NCBI RefSeq assembly: GCF_017948455.1
Contig: NZ_JAFFSU010000007.1
Span: forward strand, 295,586-359,585
From: Streptomyces sp. GESEQ-4
GTDB lineage: Bacteria; Actinomycetota; Actinomycetes; Streptomycetales; Streptomycetaceae
Length of the DNA stretch: 64,000 bases
Direction of reading: 5' to 3'
In this document: positions 58,201 to 64,000 of the stretch, one piece after another
Layout of the letters: every line of letters starts with the position of its first letter
How positions within the stretch are numbered: position 1 is the first letter of the stretch
Position numbers and translations under genes: made by a program
The notes under the pieces: generated by a model
The model's input: only the letters and a program-made list of their open reading frames with translations
The model's database searches: none
Told to the model about the DNA's origin: nothing

Positions 58201-59452
58201 CGACGAGCGCGAGATGGTCCGCACCCTCGGTCTGCCCGAGCACCTCGAAGTCGTCGCCTACCTCTGCGTGGGGTACGTCGACGAGTTCCCGGAAGAGCCC
58301 GAGCTGCTGCAGGCGGGCTGGTCCAAGCGCCGCCCGCTGTCCTGGGTCGTGCACGAGGAGACGTACGGCCGCCGCGCCCTGCCCGGCGAGGACCCGCACG
58401 ACCTGCTCGCCGAGACCGTCGCCCAGATCCGCCCGCTGGACGCCAAGGCGCTCGGCGAGGCCTGGGAGCGGCAGAAGCGGATGACGAAGCCGCCCGGCTC
58501 GCTCGGCATGCTGGAGATCATCTCCGCGCAGCTCTCCGGCCTGTCCCGGCAGTGCCCGCCGCCGATCCCGGAGCCTGCCGCGGTCGCGATCTTCGCGGGC
58601 GACCACGGTGTGCACGCGCAAGGAGTCACCCCTTGGCCCCAGGAGGTGACGGCCCAAATGGTCGCCAACTTCCTCGGCGGCGGCGCGGTCTGCAACGCCT
58701 TCGCCGGCCAGGTGGGCGCCGAGGTCTGCGTCGTGGACGTGGGCGTGGCAGCCGACCTCCCCGCCACGCCGGGCCTCCTGCCCCGCAAGGTCCGCGCCGG
58801 TACGTCCGACATGACCACCGGCCCCGCGATGACCCGCGAGGAGGCCAAGCAGGCCATCGAGGTCGGCATCGAGACGGCCCGCGACCTGGTGGCGGCCGGC
58901 AACAAGGCGCTCCTCACAGGCGAGATGGGCATCGCGAACACGACCGCGTCCGCCGCCCTGATCTCGGTCTTCACCGACACGGACCCCGCCGAGGTCACCG
59001 GCCGCGGCACCGGCATCAACGACGAGACCCTGGCCCGCAAGACCGAGGTCGTCCGCCGCGCCATCGACGTCCACCAGCCGGACCCGGCCGACCCCATCGG
59101 CGTACTTGCCGCGATCGGCGGCTTCGAGCACGCGGCGATCGTGGGCCTCCTGCTGGGCGGCGCGTCCCTCCGCACGCCGGTCATCCTCGACGGCGTCAGC
59201 GCCGGCGCCGCCGCCCTGGTCGCCCGCGCCATCGCCCCCGAGGTCCTGGCCGCCTGCATCGCCGGCCACCGCAGCGCCGAACCCGGCCACGTAGCAGCCT
59301 TGAACAAGCTGGGCCTCCGCCCCCTGGTCGACCTCGACCTCCGCCTCGGCGAGGGCACAGGCGCACTCCTGGCCCTGCCCCTGGTGCAGAGCACGGCGAG
59401 AGCGATGCACGAGGTGGCGACGTTCGACTCGGCAGGGGTAACTGAGAAGTAG
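55280..59452 (+). CDS. cobT: BluB-CobT fusion with a long disordered, repetitive N-terminus
   Basis: A 1390-residue protein for the lower ligand of cobalamin. Residues 1 to about 815: low-complexity Pro/Ala/Gly/Asp sequence including eleven DAGQ units (see repeat). Residues about 822-1030: BluB, a flavin-destructase of the nitroreductase fold that makes 5,6-dimethylbenzimidazole (MRERRDIRNGFRSDPIPHEV, SVGHSQPWDFVVIRS, LGVGWVSFFDEREM, VVAYLCVGYVDEFPEEPELL). Residues about 1040-1390: CobT, nicotinate-nucleotide:DMB phosphoribosyltransferase (RMTKPPGSLGMLEIISAQLS, VAIFAGDHGVHAQGVTPWPQ, LLTGEMGIANTTASAALISV, GVLAAIGGFEHAAIVGLLLG). The fusion joins production of DMB to its activation. ATG 55280 has GAGGGG upstream. 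Codon use in the head stays Streptomyces-like. Confidence 0.92.
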   Translation: MTDTGQVPGEGLPESAGMVEQPGAPAHGAYTYLSETTAEDEDLLLLPGAQGAWGNEVPPPAPEPVVEAVHEPGPHETAGRDSGNVDLSGVRLPTQTPPSTPATTHRRPLHLGPPTPDQSTSPVRSLADRGPAGTPAGRPGPYPTGPEYLDVPQPRDSAPQGASPWGAPAPGTVQAQVHTEAPPAETVVPTDPAAEPVGMAQVAVAAPRTAEAEQGAYGVEGAEAAESGEESYGGEAVPGSGWGYGADGAPVPTAPAVPADGVGPETGQVPAEAAGSIGEVPGAPAPEADAAGPQAGAAQDGAPAADDGQAAGAESGADTGPVTEGLPLSDAGQALPEGPAVLDAGQVSESAAVLDAGQAPANAAVPDAGQVPENAAAPDAGQVTEGLPDPDAGQLPEGPAVPDAGQALPEGPAVLDAGQLPANAAVPDAGQLPETAAVPDAGQLPDGSVTPDAGQVAEAPSAPEAESLPDMGVASDAAHAPTTMTAPDVGLPEAGHLAEVSAHQDAGQSPVAAGSLDAPEVVPTAETPAPEPAHAPAPAAPEPVHASDPAALDPAQSSDPAAPTTTQAPDPAAPQPVQAFDPAAPTTPPAPTPAAPASASASDPDPALPAPAPHTPESALPFPAAPQAAAQPLPPPGVEIPAQDPHEQPVVDAHHTQGPQHAAPHTPLVGEQPEAHGMAVDPPMDGAEAPQPLAAEDVTPAELVDEQAQFEEAVAPDQDGDVTGTFPAAGVPEESMGQFVPVEGSVPTTPHLAPTPPEALQFPADDHHQEPPVVVPVAAEPDPELVQHAEDLDTRAADLEESTAVVAETPESTGPAAPAYEDAEREAVLKVMRERRDIRNGFRSDPIPHEVLLRVLEAAHTAPSVGHSQPWDFVVIRSADTRRTMHELAMRQRDAYAKSLPKGRAKQFKELKIEAILDTPVNIVVTADPTRGGRHTLGRHTQPQMAPYSSALAVENLWLAARAEGLGVGWVSFFDEREMVRTLGLPEHLEVVAYLCVGYVDEFPEEPELLQAGWSKRRPLSWVVHEETYGRRALPGEDPHDLLAETVAQIRPLDAKALGEAWERQKRMTKPPGSLGMLEIISAQLSGLSRQCPPPIPEPAAVAIFAGDHGVHAQGVTPWPQEVTAQMVANFLGGGAVCNAFAGQVGAEVCVVDVGVAADLPATPGLLPRKVRAGTSDMTTGPAMTREEAKQAIEVGIETARDLVAAGNKALLTGEMGIANTTASAALISVFTDTDPAEVTGRGTGINDETLARKTEVVRRAIDVHQPDPADPIGVLAAIGGFEHAAIVGLLLGGASLRTPVILDGVSAGAAALVARAIAPEVLAACIAGHRSAEPGHVAALNKLGLRPLVDLDLRLGEGTGALLALPLVQSTARAMHEVATFDSAGVTEK
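56267..56669 (+). repeat. Tandem coding repeat, eleven DAGQ units in the BluB-CobT N-terminus
   Basis: Eleven units of 12 or 13 residues, each starting DAGQ, for example DAGQLPENAAVP and DAGQALPEGPAVL, occupy residues about 330-463. The DNA is repetitive too (GATGCCGGGCAG and GATGCGGGGCAG recur every 36-39 bp), so unit number may change by slippage. A second looser repeat, DPAAP with AFDPAAPTT-like units, follows near 56920-57080. Confidence 0.85.
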
Positions 59453-59535
59453 CTGGGCAGGGGGACTCGCGTCCCTCGCCACGCCGCGCGGTCGCGGTTG
59501 TGGCAGGCCGTGGGTCTGTGGGCAGTCGTTCCGCA

Positions 59536-59588
59536 GGGCGATGGGGGTCCCCCCGCTCGAGCGAAGCCGAGAGTGGGGGAGGGTGGGC
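59536..59588 (+). repeat. Second dispersed repeat family, copy B
   Basis: Identical in all 53 bp and in orientation to 20381-20433. It lies between the cobT stop and the siroheme/SUMT gene. Confidence 0.9.
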
Positions 59589-59718
59589 ACAGACCCACGC
59601 ACCCGCACCCGGCAACGACGCTCAGCAACCGGACACCTGATCCGCCCTCCCCGCACGCACCGTAAAATCCGCACGTCAGGGCATCCGTACCGCCGCCGCA
59701 AAGAGGAGCCGCACCCTC

Positions 59719-60951
59719 ATGGCCGAACACCCCGCCTACCCCGTAGGCCTCCGCCTCACCGGCCGCCGGGTCGTCGTCCTCGGCGGCGGCCAGGTCGCCC
59801 AGCGCCGCCTTCCGGCACTCATCGCGGCGGGCGCCGACATCGTGCTCGTATCACCCGAGGCGACCCCGTCGGTGGAAGCCATGGCGGACGCGGGCGAGAT
59901 CACCTGGCACAAGCGCCCGTACGCCGAGGGCGACCTCGCCGACGCCTGGTACGCCCTCATCGCCACCAGCGACCACGAGGCGAACCACCTCGCCTCGTCC
60001 GAAGCCGAACGCCACCGCGTCTGGTGCGTACGCTCGGACGACGCCGACGCGGCCACCGCCTGGACCCCCGCCACCGGCCACAGCGAGGGCGTCACGGTCG
60101 CCGTCCTCACGACCGAGGCACGCGGCCGCGACCCCCGCCACACCGCCGCCATCCGCGACGCGGTCGTCGAGGGCCTCCGCGACGGCACCCTCGTCGCCCC
60201 CCACCACCGCACCCGCGCCCCCGGCGTCGCCCTGGTCGGCGGCGGCCCCGGCGACCCGGACCTGATCACGGTCCGCGGACGCCGCCTGCTCGCCGAGGCC
60301 GACGTGGTCATCACCGATCACCTGGGTCCGCGCGACCTGCTCGCGGAGCTGCCCGCGAGCGTCGAGGTGATCGACGCCGCGAAGCTGCCGTACGGCCGGT
60401 TCATGGCCCAGGAGGCCATCAACAACGCGCTGATCGAGCATGCCAAGGCGGGCAAGTCGGTCGTACGCCTCAAGGGCGGCGACCCCTTCGTCTACGGCCG
60501 CGGCATGGAGGAGGTCCAGGCGCTGGCCGAGGCCGGCGTCCCGTGCACGGTCGTGCCCGGCATCTCCAGCTCGATCTCGGTACCGGGCGCCGCCGGAATC
60601 CCGGTCACCCACCGCGGTGTCGCGCACGAGTTCACCGTGGTCAGCGGTCACATCGCCCCCGACGACGAGCGCTCCCTGGTCGACTGGCCGTCCGTCGCCC
60701 GGCTCACCGGCACGCTGGTGATCCTCATGGGCGTCGCCACGATCGGGAAGGTCGCCGAGACGCTCATCGCCCACGGCAAGTCCCCGGACACGCCCGTCGC
60801 CCTGATCCAGGAGGGCACGACAGCGGGCCAGCGCCGGGTCGACGCGACCCTCGCGACGGCCGGCGAGACGGTGCTCACCCACGAGGTGAAGCCGCCGGCG
60901 GTGATCGTCATCGGCGAGGTCGTGAACGTAGGCCCGCACCCGCACGCGTAA
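59719..60951 (+). CDS. cobA: Siroheme synthase-like fusion: precorrin-2 dehydrogenase domain plus uroporphyrinogen-III C-methyltransferase
   Basis: A 410-residue protein for entry into siroheme/cobalamin synthesis. Residues 1 to about 150: CysG-N-type NAD domain (TGRRVVVLGGGQVAQRRLPA, LIAAGADIVLVSPEATPSVE) that oxidises precorrin-2. Residues about 165-405: SUMT domain adding two methyl groups to uroporphyrinogen III (ALVGGGPGDPDLITVRGRRL, VVRLKGGDPFVYGRGMEEVQ, CTVVPGISSSISVPGAAGIP, HIAPDDERSLVDWPSVARL). The full CysG has a ferrochelatase part too; I cannot say if that activity is here. ATG 59719, with AAGAGGAGC upstream. Confidence 0.92.
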   Translation: MAEHPAYPVGLRLTGRRVVVLGGGQVAQRRLPALIAAGADIVLVSPEATPSVEAMADAGEITWHKRPYAEGDLADAWYALIATSDHEANHLASSEAERHRVWCVRSDDADAATAWTPATGHSEGVTVAVLTTEARGRDPRHTAAIRDAVVEGLRDGTLVAPHHRTRAPGVALVGGGPGDPDLITVRGRRLLAEADVVITDHLGPRDLLAELPASVEVIDAAKLPYGRFMAQEAINNALIEHAKAGKSVVRLKGGDPFVYGRGMEEVQALAEAGVPCTVVPGISSSISVPGAAGIPVTHRGVAHEFTVVSGHIAPDDERSLVDWPSVARLTGTLVILMGVATIGKVAETLIAHGKSPDTPVALIQEGTTAGQRRVDATLATAGETVLTHEVKPPAVIVIGEVVNVGPHPHA

Positions 60952-61015
60952 CCCGGGGTAACAGAACCCGTCCCGAGCCGTTGGCACCGCACGCACGACA
61001 AGGCAGTATCACCCT

Positions 61016-61834
61016 GTGGCCGATCTCATCACCGTCCAGGACCCCGACGACCCGCGCCTGCACGACTACACGGGCCTGACCGACGTAGAGCTGCGCCGGA
61101 AGCGCGAGCCCGCCGAGGGCCTGTTCATCGCCGAGGGCGAGAAGGTCATCCGGCGGGCGAAGGACACCGGCTACGAGATGCGTTCGATGCTGCTGTCCGC
61201 CAAGTGGGTCGACGTCATGCGCGACGTCATCGACGAACTCCCCGCACCCGTCTACGCGGTCAGCCCGGAACTCGCCGAGCAGGTCACCGGCTACCACGTG
61301 CACCGCGGCGCGCTCGCCTCCATGCAGCGCAAGCCCCTGCCGACGGCGGCGGAACTCCTGCAGACCGCACGCCGGGTGGTGGTCATGGAGTCCGTGAACG
61401 ACCACACCAACATCGGCGCGATCTTCCGCTCGGCGGCGGCGCTCGGCATGGACGCGGTCCTGCTGTCGCCCGACTGCGCGGATCCGCTGTACCGCCGCAG
61501 CGTGAAGGTCTCGATGGGCGCCGTCTTCTCCGTGCCGTACGCCCGCCTGGACACCTGGCCCAAGGGCCTGGAATCGGTCCGCGAGGCCGGTTTCACCCTC
61601 CTCGCCCTCACCCCGGACGAGAAGGCCAAGACCCTCGACGAGGCCGCGCCGCACCGGATGGACCGGGTGGCCCTGATGCTCGGCGCCGAGGGCGACGGCC
61701 TGTCCACCCAGGCCCTGGTCGCCGCCGACGAATGGGTCCGCATCCCCATGTCCCACGACGTCGACTCCCTCAACGTGGGAGCGGCGGCGGCGGTCGCCTT
61801 CTACGCCGTGGCGACCGGCCGCCCTCAGCTCTAA
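61016..61834 (+). CDS. SpoU/TrmH-family RNA 2'-O-methyltransferase
   Basis: A 272-residue SPOUT methyltransferase for rRNA or tRNA ribose. The N-terminal substrate part (EPAEGLFIAEGEKVIRRAKD, AKWVDVMRDVIDELPAPVYA) is followed by the knot domain: VVVMESVNDHTNIGAIFRSA (motif 1), ALMLGAEGDGLSTQALVAAD (motif 2) and IPMSHDVDSLNVGAAAAVAF (motif 3). GTG 61016 has no ribosome site, and CAGTAT lies 6 nt before it, so translation may be leaderless. Its stop overlaps the convergent kinase gene's stop by three bases. Confidence 0.92.
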   Translation: MADLITVQDPDDPRLHDYTGLTDVELRRKREPAEGLFIAEGEKVIRRAKDTGYEMRSMLLSAKWVDVMRDVIDELPAPVYAVSPELAEQVTGYHVHRGALASMQRKPLPTAAELLQTARRVVVMESVNDHTNIGAIFRSAAALGMDAVLLSPDCADPLYRRSVKVSMGAVFSVPYARLDTWPKGLESVREAGFTLLALTPDEKAKTLDEAAPHRMDRVALMLGAEGDGLSTQALVAADEWVRIPMSHDVDSLNVGAAAAVAFYAVATGRPQL

Positions 61835-63285
61835 GGCCTGTCCGCAACCTGCCGCCCGTCCAACGACGGGTCATGCGGTGGTACGTCCATCCGCTCCTGC
61901 TGTCGTACGACGTCCCCGTCGCCGCCGAGCCCACTTGAGGGCCCCTGACAGCCCTGGGCCGCCGCGATGCCGAGCGCGACCAGCAGGGTCACGACGACGA
62001 ACACGAACAGCCGCTGTCGCAGGAGCCGCGGATTGGCGGGCCGCATCCCGGTGCCCGTGGTCCGGGGAGCGGGACGACCGTTGCCACCGCGTGGGGTCGG
62101 CCTGCCGCCGTTGCCCGAGCGTGTCGAGTTCCGTGCGGGAGTGGTCCGTGGGGTGCCCTGCCGGGGAGTCGATGTGCCGCTGCCGCGTGAGCCATTGGCG
62201 CCGCGCGGAGTGCCGGGGCCCCGCTGCGGAGTTCCGTTCCGCGACGGCGGCGCCGTGTCCCGCCCGGTGGCGGAGCCGCGCGACCCGGCGACGGGTCCCC
62301 GAGGCGCGGGCGGTCCGCTCTGCGCGCCCGGTGCCGGTCCAGGCTGCCCCTGCGGGCGCCGCTGGAGACCGCGCTCGGGGTAGGTGTCGGCGAGCCGCCC
62401 GGTGGGCCGGTCCGCCTCCCCGGTGCGGGGTGCGGGCGGACGCGCCTCGGCGATCCCCTGTGCCTCGCGGGCCGCGATCTCCTTCAGACGGAGCGACAGC
62501 TGGAGGGTGCTGGGGCGTTCCTCGGGGTCCTTCGCCAGACAGGCCCGAACCAGCGGGGCCAGCGCGTCGGGAACGCCGCGCAGCTGCGCCTCCTCGTGCA
62601 CCACCCGGTACAGCATCACTTCGGAACTGCCGTGCCCGAAGGGCGAGTCGCCCATCGAGGCGTACGCCAGCGTCGCGCCGAGGGAGAACACGTCCGTGGC
62701 CGGCGTCACCGCGGCGCCCCGCACCTGCTCGGGGGCGAGGAAGCCGGGCGAGCCGACGGCCGTGCCGACGTGGGTGAGGGTGGAGGCGCCGGTCGCCCAG
62801 GCGATGCCGAAGTCGATGATCCGCGGCCCCTTCGGGGACAGCAGGATGTTGGACGGCTTCAGGTCCCGGTGTACGACCCCGGCCTCGTGGACGGCGACCA
62901 GCCCCTCCGACAGGGCGGCCCCGACGGCGGCGACATCGGCGGCGACCAGCGGCCCCTCGCCGGCGACCTTGTCGTGCAGGGAGGGGCCGGGCACGTACTG
63001 CGTGGCGAACCACGGCCGTTCGGCGTCGAGATCCGCCGCGACCAGCCGGGCGGTGCAGCCGCCCCGGATCCGCCGGGCCGCCGACACCTCGCGCGCGAAC
63101 CGCGACCGGAACTCCTGGTCCTCCGCCAGATCGGGCCGGATGACCTTGAGGGCGACCCGCTGCCCCTTCTTGTCGGAGCCCAGGTAGACCACGCCCATCC
63201 CACCCGCGCCGAGCCGTCTGTGAAGCCTGAATGAGCCGACGACGCGCGGGTCCTCGCGCCTCAGGCGCATCATCGCCATGTTCAT
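61831..63285 (-). CDS. Membrane-bound Ser/Thr protein kinase (Hanks type)
   Basis: A 484-residue kinase. Residues about 15-280: P-loop LHRRLGAGGMGVVYLGSDKK, VALKVI (ATP Lys), VHEAGVVHRDLKPSNILLSP (catalytic loop), IIDFGIAWATGAS (DFG), GTAVGSPGFLAPEQVRG (activation segment with Thr/Ser sites). Residues about 285-430 form an Arg/Pro/Thr/Gly-rich linker, followed by one helix (LFVFVVVTLLVALGIAAAQG) and a short outer tail of about 35 residues. No PASTA sensor, unlike PknB. Four Met codons lie close together at the start; ATG 63285 is chosen, with the GGGG upstream being weak; 63279 is possible. Confidence 0.9.
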   Translation of the reverse strand: MNMAMMRLRREDPRVVGSFRLHRRLGAGGMGVVYLGSDKKGQRVALKVIRPDLAEDQEFRSRFAREVSAARRIRGGCTARLVAADLDAERPWFATQYVPGPSLHDKVAGEGPLVAADVAAVGAALSEGLVAVHEAGVVHRDLKPSNILLSPKGPRIIDFGIAWATGASTLTHVGTAVGSPGFLAPEQVRGAAVTPATDVFSLGATLAYASMGDSPFGHGSSEVMLYRVVHEEAQLRGVPDALAPLVRACLAKDPEERPSTLQLSLRLKEIAAREAQGIAEARPPAPRTGEADRPTGRLADTYPERGLQRRPQGQPGPAPGAQSGPPAPRGPVAGSRGSATGRDTAPPSRNGTPQRGPGTPRGANGSRGSGTSTPRQGTPRTTPARNSTRSGNGGRPTPRGGNGRPAPRTTGTGMRPANPRLLRQRLFVFVVVTLLVALGIAAAQGCQGPSSGLGGDGDVVRQQERMDVPPHDPSLDGRQVADRP

Positions 63286-63481
63286 CCCCGCTGCCCGGTC
63301 CCTGTGACGTGGCACAGCTTACGTTTCCACGGCCGCCCGCGCGCAGAGGCCGCGCCCTCTCGGCCCGATGGATTGTCAGTGCCGGGTGGGAGACTTGAAG
63401 AGTGGTCAGGGAGCGTGCGAGCAGGCGGACTTCGGGTGCGTGCGGATCCCAACGACCCGTCACAGAAGGGGGATTGAACCC

Positions 63482-63757
63482 GTGAAGGGTGATCGCGTGG
63501 AGATAGTCGTGGACGCCGGGGACACGACGCGCACGTACGAGGTGGTGGCGAGCAGGGCGGGCCGCAGGGTGGAGACGGCGGTACGCCGAGGTGTCGTGGA
63601 AGTGAGCGAAGTCACCAGAAGCGGTTCTGTGGTGCGCACGGCCCGTTTCATGGCGAACCGGGTCCTGGCGCTGGTCGAGCAGCCGATACCGCGGGAGGAC
63701 AGCTCGGAAAAGTCAGGACACAGCGGGCGCCCCCTCAGGGAAGACCCCGAGACGTAG
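63482..63757 (+). CDS. Small conserved actinobacterial protein, function unknown
   Basis: A 91-residue protein, positive in its middle and acidic at the end. The part DRVEIVVDAGDTTRTYEVVA, SRAGRRVETAVRRGVVEVSE, VTRSGSVVRTARFMANRVLA looks like a compact beta-rich domain with two internal strands, conserved in Streptomyces as I recall it. No motif suggests a function. GTG 63482 has GGGGGATTGAACCC upstream. It is on the opposite strand to the kinase gene, 196 bp away, and no other gene lies between. Confidence 0.65.
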   Translation: MKGDRVEIVVDAGDTTRTYEVVASRAGRRVETAVRRGVVEVSEVTRSGSVVRTARFMANRVLALVEQPIPREDSSEKSGHSGRPLREDPET

Positions 63758-63955
63758 AACCCCGTCTCCACCCAGGGGAGTACTCCGCGGGGAACCGCTC
63801 ATCCTCCGGGAGGCCCGGCAATCGGTACGAGGGCATGACGCCCCCGGCTCGCCGCGCCCCTAGATTGGAAGTCAAGCGGCGGGGGCAGCACTCCCCCCCC
63901 CAGGGCAGACACCCGCCGCTGCCAACGACAACTGAGTTCGGTCAGGAGAGGGACC
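63758..63955. other. Intergenic stretch before the last gene
   Basis: No gene was seen. It contains CCCCCCCCCC-like C runs near 63893-63901, a TAGATT (63861-63866) that could be a -10, and CAGGAGAGG, the ribosome site of the next gene. Confidence 0.4.
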
Positions 63956-64000
63956 ATGGCCCAGACGGCACCGCGGACGATGATCCGCACACAGGGACGC
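63956..64000 (+). CDS. Start of an unidentified gene (cut by the right edge)
   Basis: ATG 63956 with AGGAGAGGGACC directly upstream begins MAQTAPRTMIRTQGR and runs off the window. Fifteen codons are too few to identify a family. The strong ribosome site makes it a convincing start. Confidence 0.6.
   Translation, partial: MAQTAPRTMIRTQGR

Noticed and set aside
1..64000. CRISPR arrays, tRNA or rRNA genes, integrases and transposases
   Set aside because: None seen; the only repeats are the two dispersed families, coding repeats and hairpins. No tRNA-like CCA ends or att duplications at the scar zone.

Overview
The window is high-GC DNA with dense genes, frequent GTG starts, 1-4 bp start/stop overlaps and leaderless-looking promoters, and it carries an arg cluster in the order argC-argJ-argB-argD-argR plus argG-argH. 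Together these point to a Streptomyces chromosome (family Streptomycetaceae), core or near-core region. No rRNA, tRNA, IS transposase, prophage or CRISPR array was seen.

Layout. (1) 1-6470: start of a 3-hydroxyacyl-CoA dehydrogenase, an intact exported GHL10-type glycoside hydrolase, then a scar zone of broken genes (NarL-type response regulator lacking its DNA-binding helices, headless histidine kinase, 3' part of an lgt paralogue, frameshifted small membrane gene), a TetR plus aromatic amino acid decarboxylase pair, and a 50-bp stray copy of the hydrolase gene. (2) 6471-13616: DUF1918 protein, an EamA exporter that has an intergenic repeat inserted in frame, its divergent MocR-type regulator, a catalytically degenerate phosphatase-fold protein, a DUF6314-like protein, a secreted arabinofuranosidase and an SRPBCC protein. 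(3) 13764-18591: argCJBDR behind an ARG-box promoter. (4) 18684-23952: an ECF42-type sigma factor with its DGPF partner, and a flavin-based extracytoplasmic electron-transfer module (ferric-reductase-like membrane protein, a protein with three FMN-binding domains, and the ApbE flavin transferase). (5) 24085-30057: a three-gene unit encoding a 1651-residue caspase / HD-like / Hsp90-type ATPase / winged-helix-repeat protein, a zinc-ribbon protein and a three-helix membrane protein. This is the best candidate for an under-described conflict (defence or programmed death) system. (6) 30158-32478: L,D-transpeptidase, PPOX-fold protein, duplicated secreted protein. (7) 32691-35409: argG and argH. (8) 35578-38702: aldo/keto reductase and a TetR-MFS efflux operon with a perfect operator. 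(9) 38860-44835: an envelope operon of MoxR AAA+, DUF58, VWA, HtrA-like protease and an OmpR/HK two-component pair. (10) 44916-49851: lipid acyltransferase, phosphodiesterase, sigma-like factor, acetyltransferase, two small membrane proteins, HAD phosphatase. (11) 49924-52825: metNIQ methionine importer behind a Cys/Met-rich leader peptide. (12) 52969-60951: acetyltransferase and cobalamin genes cobL, a bluB-cobT fusion with a very long repetitive N-terminus, and a siroheme/SUMT fusion. (13) 61016-64000: rRNA/tRNA methyltransferase, Ser/Thr kinase, small conserved protein, and the first codons of another gene.

Two families of dispersed repeats recur between genes. One family (seven copies, long and short forms, hairpin plus conserved tail) sits mostly just after stop codons, and one copy lies inside the EamA gene. 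The second has two copies 39 kb apart that are identical over 53 bp. Function assignments rest on visible motifs and remembered families; nothing was searched.
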